64,000 nucleotides of DNA from Hydractinia symbiolongicarpus (lineage: Eukaryota > Cnidaria > Hydrozoa > Anthoathecata > Hydractiniidae), in assembly GCF_029227915.1 (NCBI RefSeq), contig NC_079877.1, positions 27,307,851 through 27,371,850 on the forward strand, given 5' to 3'. Below the pieces are notes generated by a model, which did no database searches, was not told the origin of the DNA, and was given only the letters and a program-made list of their open reading frames with translations. A program made the position numbers and the translations under genes. Of the stretch, positions 38,023-50,500 are shown piece after piece (position 1 is the stretch's first letter; every line of letters starts with the position of its first letter).

Positions 38023-40737
38023 ATCCTTGGACGTGGTCTGTTAGACACACAAACGAGGTTATGCGCTTGTTATGTGAACACTGCTACACAAAGCCTCATT
38101 CGCCAGATTATTTCGATAAATATTCCATCAAATTAAACGGACAGCAGTTGTGCCGTGCTGTTTTGAACCCTGCTGTGGTGAAAAGTCTGCCCAATAAAGT
38201 GGGAAAAATTCTGAAGAAAGCATTCTTACCCATGATCGTACAAGCAGGTGAGTGGGAGATAACTTTGCAGACCACCAGACCTGTGTATTTTGTTGTTGAG
38301 GTTTTTAGGACATAAACAAACCTTTTGAACATTTACGATTGCATTCAATGGTATTTTTTTAATTTAGCCAAAAAAAGAGAGGAAAAATCAAAACCAGCTA
38401 CAATGCCTCCAACTTTTATCAAGGTAAGTCATCTTCTTATTACACTCTATTTCATGTGATGTATTTTTTATTTGTATTCTTCGTGTCTGCACGTTAAACG
38501 CAACACTATACAGTCATTATCATGTAATATAATACGACGTCATGTTTTTATACAACATTATACATCGAGTTTTTTTTTATCGTGTAACTAGTTGCAACAT
38601 TCTACTATAAGCAATCAACCGTTTCTCTACCTTGTATCTTTAGCGCGAGGATGATATGTCGAATCATGCAACACCAGGTAACAATCTTACTTATTAATAC
38701 ATAAATTTCGCTGACACCTTCTATTTCCGTGTAAGGAATACTTGAATTTCACAATACAATACTTATGACAAAATCCCCGTGCGGTTTTGATAGTGTTGTT
38801 ATATATTTCTGTTTTCTGTATAGAGTTGGAGATAGAACCGTTAAACGATGATCACGTGATACAAGCAAAAGTTGATGTAACAAATACACGAAATATAGCT
38901 TTATCTGATCATAATAATGTCAAAAACAAGAAGGACATTAACGATCAGTTAGACTTTTCTGATGACAGCGAAGAAGATTTGTCTGATCATAATAACGAGC
39001 CTGTTGAACCAGCAGTTACGAACAATAGATATATAACAGAACAAGACGGAGCAAAATGGACATTATATAATAATAAGATGGATGGATTTCTGGAGAATGG
39101 AAAGATTGGTATAATAAGGAAGCTATCGGACTTAGATAAACATTTGAAGCATTTGGAAGAAGAGTTGGCAAAAAACGGACGAGAGATAAGTTCTCTTCAA
39201 ATGGCTGCTGGTGTGGCGAGGCGAACAGAAGGTTGGTTCCATGTTGTTCTGATTCAACAACAAAACACAAAAAAAAACGAGGCTAATTAGCCTTCTTTAG
39301 AGAACGACATTTTTATATTATTTAAAAAATAATAAAAATAATTTTTTGCTAGGTCGAGCGAACATGAATGACGCTGGAGAATCGGACGGTTCCGACGGCA
39401 CTGGAAGTTGGATGATAGGTAAGGGTTAAAATTACATTCTCCGACTCTCCTCCCTCGCCCTTCTTCCTCACTCTTACTTGTTCTTCAATATGATAACTTC
39501 TAATAAATAACTGATTTCCACATTTTGATATCCTAAATATTCTCACTAGCTAAAATAATAAAATTTTTCTAAACAGATAAAACTGATATGCATCGATATT
39601 AATAACATCTTCCCATAAGACCAAATGTTTATTATAGATTTTTTTATTGTAGACCTAACAGGTAGCGGTTTGTTACATTTTATACAAGCCTGCTTGCAAG
39701 AGCCAAAGTTCAAACATATTATTAGATGGACCGACAAACCTGAAAATAAACAATTTGAGATCTTAGATGGCCACAAATTTGCGGAAATGTGGGGACGAGA
39801 AAAGAAAAAGGAAGGTATGACAAAGCGGAAGCTTAATCGTAGCTTGTCTTATTTGGTAAAAACCAAAGGGAAGTTGATACGATGTACAACTAAGAAGCTG
39901 CGTTTTACTATCGTTTCCAGTACTAAAAAAGCCACAACGTTACAAAAACCGACGTTGCCTAACGCCGACAATGTGTCACTTAATAGTATAACAAAGCCCA
40001 GCTTAAACAAGGACAGTAATACCAACACAACAAAAGACACGACTAATTTCCCTAATGTTTTCTTGAAAAACGGTAACAATTTTCCCACGCCAAATATTGA
40101 CATTAGTACAGGATTACTCGCTTTACTGAAGAAAGAGACTTCAAACGGCGAATTTTTCACGCCAAGAAAAAGATTAAGCGGTGACAATACGCCATATATT
40201 ATGTCACCAGACAACAAACGAATAAAGTCGTTAGCCCATCAATATAATTCTTTCTTACAAGCACATAATCAACAGAATTCAAACTCGTTAGAGTTACCGC
40301 TATCTAATTACATGTCAAATTCAAACAGTCCAGTTAGTCAGAACTTATCGCCTTCGTCATCTGTTTGTAATTATGGATTCGACGCTTCGCCGTACGGCGC
40401 ACATAACTCTCCTCAGAATAACGCGACGATGGAAACGCTTAATGGAGTGACAATTGCTCTCCAAAATTCCATGTCGACTGACAATTTTCAAAGTGGCATG
40501 CAGATTTCGTATACGCAACCTAGATCGAACGATACGTTGTCGAATCATTCACGTGATCAAAGCTTGTCGTCCCCAGTTTCCTTTGACGACATGAACAATA
40601 ATGTTAATACAATTCAATTAGGGATTCCGACAAACACGCGAACTGATTTGAGCCAGGCATTTCAAGATTTAGCCGCGATAGATCCTGCCTATTTTCCTGG
40701 ACTTGATGTTCATGATTCTCTGCTAGAATTGTATTGA
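38023..40737 (+). CDS. ETS-family transcription factor with Pointed (SAM_PNT) domain; N-terminus not located
   Basis: A nuclear DNA-binding regulator by family. Coding exons: 38023-38247, 38368-38423, 38644-38677, 38824-39231, 39353-39418, 39653-40737. All use AG/GT and join in one frame; 624 residues are visible (residue 1 is a codon split with an upstream exon). Residues ~1-75 form a Pointed domain: PWTWSVRHTNEVMRLL, YSIKLNGQQLCRAVL, KVGKILKKAFLPM. A basic/acidic linker follows, with SDHNN repeated, and then a charged helical stretch (KLSDLDKHLKHLEEELAK), possibly coiled coil. An ETS domain lies at ~269-351 (39667-39915): GLLHFIQACL, IIRWTDKP, HKFAEMWGREKKK, MTKRKLNRSLSYLVKT. The ~270-residue tail is Ser/Asn/Thr-rich with Ser/Thr-Pro sites (FTPRKR, MSPDNK). 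The ETS domain lacks the first conserved Trp and the second helix-3 Arg. An in-frame stop lies just upstream of the first exon, so the start must be in an unseen exon, or at ATG 38061 if that exon is the 5' one. Confidence 0.85.
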
Positions 40738-41654
40738 ATATTTAATATTTTTATACGTGACTAAATTTGCTGTTATTTAGAACTTTTTTCGGCTATTTTT
40801 ACAAACAATTTTTAAGCCGAGTTACACTTACGCAATATTACAAAAATATTGTAACAAGAAATAATCTTGATCGTGTACTCATTGGTATATGGTACAAAAT
40901 AATCAATTGAAAAATTCAATTTAATTTAAAAATCAAATGATTGGGAAACGATTTTTTCATTCTTTATTCTAAAAAATTTTAAAATATTTTCAACTATGAT
41001 ATAAAAACCAAATTTTGAAAAATTGAATATTTTTATTAATATCGCACAAGTGTGAAATTTTCTTTGGGCGGAGGTGTTACTACTATTATTATAGGCGCGA
41101 TTATAATAGCTTTTTTGTTTACAGACCCCCCCGGCTTTTAAATTTTCTTACAGATAGACAGGGAGTATTATAAATATTTGAAACTCCAGTTTTACTTTTT
41201 TCATTGTATTGTATATTACCTAATTTTTCGTCTTGAAGATGTGGACAGAAATGCGCCGTGTAAATATTGCACTTTTGATATATATCTACAAAATAAAAAA
41301 GAAACACGGAATTTCAGGCTAATTCATTATACGAAAAACCCTTTACAACCCTTTACATACGTTTTGTCCTACAGATTCTCTCTTCCATTTTCCTATCATA
41401 GGCTATAAACATTTTTATCTTTGACAAAACTCTAGATAAAAGACAAACATCCCAAAGACAATTGGTTATCAGAACGTGTAGACTGCCACTGCTTAATGGC
41501 AAAAACTCATTATTTTTATTTTAGTAATAAACAGATCTTTGGATATGAAAGGCCTAAAAACAATGTGATAATATCTCTAGATATTAGCAAGAATGACAAG
41601 GCTCCAATATCGACATTGTTGTTGACAGTTAGAAGTATCCACAAGATATATTCA
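40738..41654. other. ETS 3' flank / intergenic
   Basis: AT-rich sequence after the ETS stop. No clear AATAAA lies within the first 500 nt; one occurs near 41290. No gene is recognised. Confidence 0.4.
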
Positions 41655-41960
41655 GATAACGCAGCAAATTTTGAAGTTTGTCACAACAAGTAATTATATA
41701 GGTATAGATATCTGTACTAAGTACACGCAATTTAAACTTATCAATGTCCACAGCGAAATATTATATTATTTGATCAGATCTCAACTCTAAAAATGAGCTG
41801 ATTGTTGCTAACGTCAGCGTTTCGTTTCGTAAATTTCGACGATTTGGTAGGCTGGACGTGAATTGTTTCGTGAAGCAGACGTGTTAGAAGGGTGCGACTA
41901 GAGCAATTTAAACGATACACACCTAACGTAGCTACGCACCTGTAAAAATAGCACTTCTCA
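41655..41960 (+). repeat. Dispersed repeat R1, copy 3
   Basis: Carries ACAACAAGTAATTATATAGG, TTTAAACTTATCAATGTCC, GAGCTGATTGTTGCTAACGT and GCAGACGTGTTAGAAGGGTG, matching copies 1 and 4 in order and orientation. Confidence 0.6.
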
Positions 41961-42491
41961 TGCCTATCGGCTGCAGAGAATCCACGAGTTGATGCGTTTT
42001 AAAAACTTCGATATAACCGCTAGTGTTTCAAAACCCTTCTTGCGGAATTGTAGCTATACTGGTTGTGTATATGTCCTTCTCATATATCACAAAACGCTAC
42101 ATTCCAGGACTCGATGTTGGAGAAATATCACCTTTGGTCTAAAGAGGTGTTTTACCAGCAAGAGATGCCTAATGTGTATATTAAAGAGACGTCCGGGGAA
42201 CTGATTTCCATGGACTAACGACTAGTATTTTGTACAGGTTGTCAATCATTTTAAAAACGTAAATTGCAGAATTTTACTTTTTTTAAGAAGTAATTTCGTT
42301 CTACATGAAAAAGAAATTTTCAATGAGAAATAAAAACCATTAATAGTTCCCATAATCTGACCATTAAAAAAAACGAAACAAGAATTAGACTTATTATTTT
42401 CTAGAAATTTGCACCAGTTGTCTTTTTTGAGTAGTTTCCATTGCCATGAGTATTTAGGATTACAAGAAAAGAAGATAGAAAACCTTTTTTA

Positions 42492-42558
42492 TTCTCGACC
42501 CCAGAGCTCTTTGAGACAAACCTCAACAGTTTATCTCAAAAAGCTCTGGGTACGAGAA
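42492..42558. repeat. Hairpin-forming inverted repeat
   Basis: Left arm TTCTCGACCCCAGAGCTC plus TTTGAGA and right arm TCTCAAAAAGCTCTGG plus GTACGAGAA are about 25 bp each, with two or three mismatches and a loop of about 17 nt. It lies in intergenic DNA. The form suggests a short foldback element rather than a gene. Confidence 0.7.
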
Positions 42559-44592
42559 TGTGCCTTCTTCACATTTAACTTATCTTTTAAAATATTGGTT
42601 TTGTTAAAATCGTCAATTTTTAAGTAGTCTTCTGATTTAGCAGGATAACCTGCTAGATATTTGTCCAGTTGATGGGAAGCCTTGGTGCAAAAAAGTTTCT
42701 TACTTAAAAAATTCTTATTTTTTGGAAGGCGACTAATCAATTTCTGATAAAGTGATTTTTTATATGAAATAATTTCACCCTCGTCTCCAAGGTTTTTTGC
42801 TATTTCAATATAAGGGATGATGACGAAATGGAAAATATCTTTGGGGAGAACGGGAAGAAAAAATATGTTTTTAGTGTTTATACGAATAAAAGAGACATTT
42901 TCTTAATATTGGTCAATTTGTTGCAGCATGCCTGTTGTAACATCTGAAAATGCAAGTCCAGTTCAGTGTTTGCAAGAATAATAAAGTTGTTGCAATTAAA
43001 AATTAACATCGTAACCAAATCTGTTAGTAACTAATTTTGTTATGGCGGAAAGTTGCATCGCGTTGATAACAAGGGATCACGTTCTTGCTTTGTCATGCCA
43101 AAGGAAATGATAACAACCAACAAAATAAATAAATAAAAAACAAAACAAAAAAGCACAGTAATTTTGAGAGGGAGCAAACACACGCGAAGAAAAATTAAAA
43201 AAAGCGTTCCACGCGTTACTTATAGTACCGACTTTGAGATTCTCATTGTTGGTGAATAGAAGTATGCTCTGAAAAACTAACTGCCAATGAAACGCTACCA
43301 TGTCCAAACCTGACAGGCGCACCGCAAAAAACATCCTGCGAGTGAGTGGGAAATTAAAAGAAAATTCTTTTAAACTTTCTGTTAATTTATTTACGAATCA
43401 TATAAAAAACAAGTTATTCCATATTTGAGACTAACAGAGCTAAACACAAAATTATGATAAGGACCTTTCATTTGAGATTAACAGTCAGGAAGAAATGGTT
43501 CTTTAACGTTCGCCATGAGAGAGACAAAGTTATTCTTTTTTCAAAAGGCTCTTCAAAGTGCAAGAGTTTTTGTGCTTATGTGTTGTTTCTTCAGGGGAAG
43601 GAACAGCGCATTTACTTTGTTAATATTAATAGCAAATCATATGATTGAAAAGGTCTCCAAAGGCAATTTTAAAAAATCCTTGAAGTAAGCAGCTATAATA
43701 AAGCCGGTCAATAAAATATTGTTCTTGATGGTAAAAAACAAGGGTTTTACTTAGCCTCTTAACTGTACGAACTCCTGCCCATTCCTCCGCAAGTAAAATT
43801 CGTTATCATAAAAAGAGAATGAGAAAAATGAATACTACAAGTGTTAAAATCGTAATATAAAAACTTGAGAGGGGACGAAAAATGGGTTGCGTTAACGAAT
43901 GTTCAAGTTATCTGAGGTTCTAGTTAACCGCATTTTTGTTATAAGAAAGAATTAACAAAAGTTCAAGGGATCGAAGAAAATGGTTCAAAATCATGAAAGT
44001 TCGAGTTATCCAGTGTTCGAGTTACCGGGAGCTAACTGTACAAAAGATTAACGTAATGGCGTTTTCGATAAAAATAAAACCTTGATTGTATTATTCAATC
44101 CAGTTTGGGATATATCCGTCGAAAACCTTGACAATTATATCTAATAAATTACATTAAATATTCACAAGTTACTTCTACCTTAGCTCTACAGAAAAGAGAG
44201 AGAAAAAAAAGAAAGAGTTAGTATTTACTAAAACCAATCCACGTGGGGTAAATGATGTACTCGATTGTTGTATGACGTTTTCTTGACTCAAAATGACTAG
44301 GTCTTCAACACGCTCTTTTCGAGTAACAACCCCTTATGTATTTATTAATTATTGTGTAAAATAATAATATACAACATTTTGACAGATCTTTGAAATACTT
44401 GCAGTTCTAGAAATAAGAATAAATAAAAATAACAACACGTGCAAAAGAATTGAAATATAAAAGCAGCCATATTTGCTTACATCTGATAAATTATGATATG
44501 AGCATATATCAATATTTTGTATGTTAAAAACAAGAACACGTGACACATACGTGATGACACGTGACTGCTGACATATACATCAAACCCCATAC
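42559..44592. other. Intergenic and ACADVL 3' flank
   Basis: No gene recognised. On the - strand an AATAAA hexamer at 44341-44346 lies about 250 nt beyond the ACADVL stop and could be its poly(A) signal. Three ACGTGAC-like motifs cluster at 44535-44567 within the presumed 3' UTR. Confidence 0.4.
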
Positions 44593-47500
44593 CTAAAAAC
44601 CAAGAGGGTGTTTAGCTGCCACTCCCATGTTTGCAACGATATCGGCGGCGATTTTTGATTTTAGTTTATCTGTATTAACATTAGTCGAGTCGGTGCAACT
44701 TTGAAGATTGCGTGTCACTCTTTGGCTAGCCTGGAGATAACAAAAATAGCAGAATTATTACACATTTTATTTCCTATAAGAATAAAACATAATATCAAGA
44801 AAGTTAAAATATTTTCACATGACCTTCATACTAATAATATAAGAAAAATGATAAAAGAATAAAAGAAATTTCTTCTATAGTTACTCATTTTTAGTTTCAA
44901 GAAACATCTTAAAACAATTTTAGGCTTTGAATTATAAAAAAATATATATAAAAAATATAAGAAAATAGAACATCTGAAAGATTTTTCCTTAGTATGTCAG
45001 CGATTAAAAAATCGCTGTTCTCACGGGTTTGTTACATGGCACCACAACGGCGGGTAACGATTCGACATGTTTTTGAAGGGATACAGAGATTCAATAAAGA
45101 AGAAGTCATCCACTGACAAGTAATAATTTACATTCAGATGAGAATTTTTTCTTTTCAGTTTAAGAAGATTTCAAAAATCTCTGTGCCCACTATGTTCAAT
45201 GTCGTTCTCACAATCAAGTATATGTAAAAGCATATGCGGCTTGTGTTATATTTTGCTATCCGTGTTCTATTTTTATAAAAAAGAGAGAATTTCTATAATC
45301 CCTCACAAAGTATATTGAGACAAGTTGCAAAGTTCGCCGTAACAAGTAGTTGTTTATATAGACCATTAAAATAACAGCTCCACGCATTTTGAACTCGTCA
45401 AAATTCACTTATCAAGGTTTTGTAGCGGACTTAGAACTTAAGTTATTTTGTTAGATCCTAACTCTCAAAATGTGCCGATTGTTGCTGATGTCAGCGTGGT
45501 TATTTTTCTCAAAGCCCTAACGTGGATTATTCTATATAGCGGACGTGTTTCAAATGCGACCAGTGCATTTAACCGTTACCAACCGAACCTACGCATCTGA
45601 AAAATCACGAGCTGATGCTGTATGTCAACTTTATAGATTGGTAGGGAAAACGCCATTGTCTCAATATTTCCGTGAAGGATTACAGCATCGTGATTTCCTT
45701 TTTAGTCAGTCAATAATTGGCATTATGACGCAAATGAATATCTTAGCTAAACTTCACTCTTTGACGCGTTTCCGCCACGTCAACGTCTATAAATTAAACT
45801 AGACAGTGTGACCGACAAGCTTACCTCAGTACAAAAGACCTGCGTCATAGCTGATTCGTGTGCACCACTTTTGCTTCCTTCATTCAATGATTTTGATGTC
45901 CTAATCCATAAAAAAGTCACGGTCATTACCAGGCTCCTTATCAAGAAAAATATTAAAAACAATGTTGGTGTGCTTCTACTACATTGACGCATACAAGTGG
46001 TATACAACATATAGTTAATATCCCCGCCCACCTGAGCAAGTGAAAGCCTTAAAGTTGGAAGAAAAAAAAAAACGTGACTGATGGACATTAGTATATGCTT
46101 ATATGGGTTGTTAAAGAAGAACATCTTATAAACAACATGGCGTTTAAATCCTCCAAAACAAAAACAAAACAAAAATGGAGCAACGTTTACGCTACAACAC
46201 TGCCTTCAGTAAAAAAATAAGAAAGAAAAGGTTAACGGTAAATTAACTGACACTAGAAAAACGACAATGCTTTGCAGGAGTTTTCTTGTTTTCTTGTTAT
46301 AAGTTTTATATTAGGAACGTGATTAAAAGGTCTTAGAGAAAGAGGCCCCTAAACAAGCAAGGACGCTTAATACAGGATTAACCGTGATTAATTTCTTGGT
46401 ATGTTGCAGTGCATTACGGAAAAGATAATTCTTGGTCAATGGGTGTGTCCTTTTTTAAAATGAATATCACTTTCGTTTTGATCACAAAAAAATATTTTTT
46501 TAAATGTTTCTACGAATCGATTAGAAGACCACAACAATTACGAAAAGAGAAAGTGTTTACGTCAACGCCAGCACTTATCTAAAACCATAATCGTTTCGTC
46601 AAAATAAAAACAAAAACATCTAAACGAAAGTCAAACTGACCTCTGAGTAAGGAGAATTGATTTATTAATAATTTTTTAAGATACACGCTCCAATATGTAA
46701 TTATTTCCTTTAATCACTTCTAACTGCGCACTTTTATATTTAGCTATTCAAAAAATTAGTGCACTGCCAAAACTGACTCGTAAAAAGTAATAACATTGCA
46801 CTACCAGCGAAAGCAGCCCAGCCCAGTTTAATTGCCGGAAAGAGAGAATGCGCGGTTTCCCGTAAACCCGGACACTGTTATCCCATGATCGGATGTATAC
46901 AAAGACAAAACCCGGCAGTAAAATTACTTCCCGAACGACTTTTGAAACGCGGTTTTCACCACCTAAAAGCACGAGACTAGTAGTCTCCAAAAATGGTATA
47001 GGAGTTTGTGGTATCATTTTTGATGAGGCGCCGAGTAAAAGCAGGGCTACCCATAATATAGGAGTTTGTGTAGAGAAAAAAAGATTAAGATCCACAAATT
47101 TCACCCCGGCACGATAGCCTCCTTCATAATAAGATCTCACAATGCTGTATTATTAATGCCACGTGTGTCCGTAGCACGAGTTTTTTTGTTCGCACACGCA
47201 CAATGCGGGTTTTATTAATATAATGATAAATAAATAAATAATATCACCTTGACAACACACTGATCATACCGAAGATGTCAATTGCAGCTTCCGCAAGCCG
47301 CGAACACACCATCTGTTGATCTAAAATAATTTAAACCTCGTGAAATTTGAGTAAATTAACTCCCGTAAGGTGTGAAAACCAAAACTGTTTTAAATCTGCT
47401 ATGATTTTCAAACAAAACAGCACAGGAGAGGAAAATAAAAGAAAAATGTCAAATTTTAATTAAGCACTGGGTGTTTTGGAAAATACACAGGCAAGAAAAT

Positions 47501-50500
47501 TTAAAATCCATTGGAATGGTTACTGTTACCTACCTATAATATCCTTCTTGTATTTGACCAATAAAGCTTCACTTGTGGCACCAAATTCGCCAATATTTTT
47601 TGATAACTACAAAAATAAATAAAGTTACTAGAGATACTTTTGAGAATGTGGAAATATCGTCAGAAAATTAGAGTTTTAATCCAAGTGCGCACGCGCTAAC
47701 AAAGAAAACAACGTGAGCATCTTGCGCTATAGCGGAAAATATAGCCTTGAAAGTGAAGAATAACAGATAATAATAGTGAAAATAAGGATCGCTAATTAAT
47801 TATTGAAAGCATACGCAACACAATCTTAAAAAATTCGATCGTTTTCCTTTTTTCCCTTTCAAGCATTCATTTCAAAACCTCAGGTCGCACACCTATGTTT
47901 TAAGAAAAAAAGAGAAAAAGATGCGGTACATCAAAAATAACTATTTTGAGAAAGGCAAAAACTTACCTTTTCAGCGTATGGACGTAGCTCAGGATGAACC
48001 GAGGAAGAAAAATCAGGTCCAGTACTAATACCGGCAGCTCTAAAAAAATATGAATAAGATTATTTATAACAATGACGAGTAATTTGGTGCAAATTTTGCA
48101 CCGTGAATATAAATGATTTAATGTGTTTACTTTCTCATAACAAGTATTCACTTCCACCACAAAGCAACTCATACACATACAACTCACATACGCACTTTCC
48201 AACATACCTTTTCGATCGCAGGATACCTTGTTCTACAATCAAACCCATATTACCGATTGGGTTGGATAAAGATTTTTGAAGTTGTTTTAATTCCTTGCCA
48301 GCGTTCTGAAAAAAAATTGAAATTCGGTAAGAAAATGAATTAGAATAAGAAACAGTTTTGAAATGACCAAAATGTTGTAAAAATATAGTGATAAAAAGGA
48401 TATAGTATAAAAAAATAGTGTTAGAAAACACTAACCCGAATGTTGAAAAAATACTGACTAAAACGTTGCAAAATTACCATTTAAAATTTTTAAAAACACT
48501 GGTCAAAATGTTAAAAAAACACTGACCAAAGCGCAAAAAACATTGATCAGAATAATAAAAATAACAGGGAAAAAATTTCAATTCACTGAAAAGGATTGTT
48601 AAAATTATTAAAGATAACGTTACAAAAACAGACCAGAACCCTCAAAAAACACAGACCACGCACCTGCAAACCAGTGAGTGAAATAAACAGTCGAAGAATG
48701 TCATTGGTTCCCTCAAATATGCGGAAAATACGAAGATCTCGCATCACACGCTCAGTTCCAGTGTCCTAAAATATTATAAAGGTCGACTTCAATAAATAAA
48801 GAATCGCAACACTTTCAAGATAAGTCAGTGTCTCAAATATTTGTATTTCTATGTTGATAAAAAAAACATTTTAGATTGGTAAATTTAGAGTGGTAACTCA
48901 GCATTAACTGAAATTGCTCTATTCAAAAATACCCTTTTTCTTACCTTCATGTATCCCATACCACCTTGAATCTGAATGCATTCATCGGCTACCTCCCAAG
49001 CTGCTTCCTAAGTCGTTAAAAATATATATGTTTAAATTATGTAGCTCAACTTTGAAGGAATCCTCTATTATACAGAAAGACTCATAGGTCAAATTCATCA
49101 AAAATATAATTTTTTTGCAATAGCTTACGGAAGCGTATATTTTGCTGATGGCTGCCTCAAGTTGAAAATCTTTAAAACCTTGGTCCATTAAACCACAAAC
49201 AATATATGCCATGCTCTTTGAAAAATAGAAGAAGAAAAACATTAGTATAAAGCCTGATGCACACTTTAGTTTAAAAATTTTGCATGGTTTTATTTTACAT
49301 GTAAAATATTAGAAATTGTATTTACGATATTTTTTGGCTAATAATGGTACAGAAGACTAACATTATATAGCCCTTATAAGAAAATCTAAAAGCACTCAAA
49401 AATGCAACAACAAAAATTGCCTCTATTCTTCTTAAGGTGTAAACAGGAACATCTTATTCACAATTGCAATGGTATTTACAGGAATTCCAGACATACCTCT
49501 GAAACAAAATGTTTTAATGTCATTCTCGCAATTTTTTCCTGGATAACACCAAAATTACTGATCTTTTGACCAAACTGTGTCCTATTTGCTGCAAAGTCAA
49601 CCTAAATATAAACAAATCACAAACAGTTGCAGCTACCCCCAAGCTTAGAGCTTTTGTTGCTACAATAAAAAAGTGTAACCTCATTTTGCGAGTCAATAAA
49701 TTTCGGAGGCCATCTAGAAGTCGAATTAATTCAACTTTATGGCCTGCACTATAGCCCACTCATTTAACCTAACCAGCGGCAATTTCTGCTCATTGGTCAT
49801 ACATTGCACAATAAGAGTCAGTACTTTTTACACTGCGATAAAAGCGCTAAATGGAAACCAGTCCTTCTGGTGGTTATTGTAGATATTCTGGATAATACGA
49901 TTCAAAATATTATTACTGTGAATAGTACTCAAAGTAAATTTCAGGACAAAAATATTACAGACAGGACGTTTGTTAAGTAAAAATAATGCATACTGAAACT
50001 GTTGTTGGTTATTAAGGTATTCGTAAATGAATGATGGTGATCGCCAATAAAAAATTACCTATTCTAGGTTTTAGTTTAGTGAAACTGTCTATATAAAATA
50101 TTAGACAAATTAAAATATAACTAACCGCTTGAGCAATCAAGCCCCTTTGTGTACCAGACAAAGCAGCACCCATACCAAATCGACCATTATTTAAAATGTT
50201 CATAGCAACTTTAAATCCATTTCCAACACCTGAGAAGGATAAAAGTTAGATTAATTGACTGTTCTCCAAAAATAGAAAAGTTCACTACAAATGCATTACA
50301 ACTTACCACCAAGAACATTTTCAACTGGAATTTTAACATCTTCAAAATGAACCTAGAGAAAAAGTAAAATAAAGAAATAAAAACAAGAGAAGAAATAACT
50401 GATAAAAAATAATGAAAATATGTCGAAAAGACGACTCAAAAAATCGTATTCTTTTATGTTAATTTACAGACAATGGTTTATCTAAGGTATGTTTAGACCA

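Noticed and set aside
45545-45802. 85-codon + strand open frame
   Set aside because: It overlaps repeat R1 copy 4 and lies in the last ACADVL intron.
46748-47140. 130-codon open frame on the - strand, with a 74-codon frame opposite
   Set aside because: It lies inside the ACADVL intron 45901-47247; the annotated exons join in frame without it and no domain is recognised.
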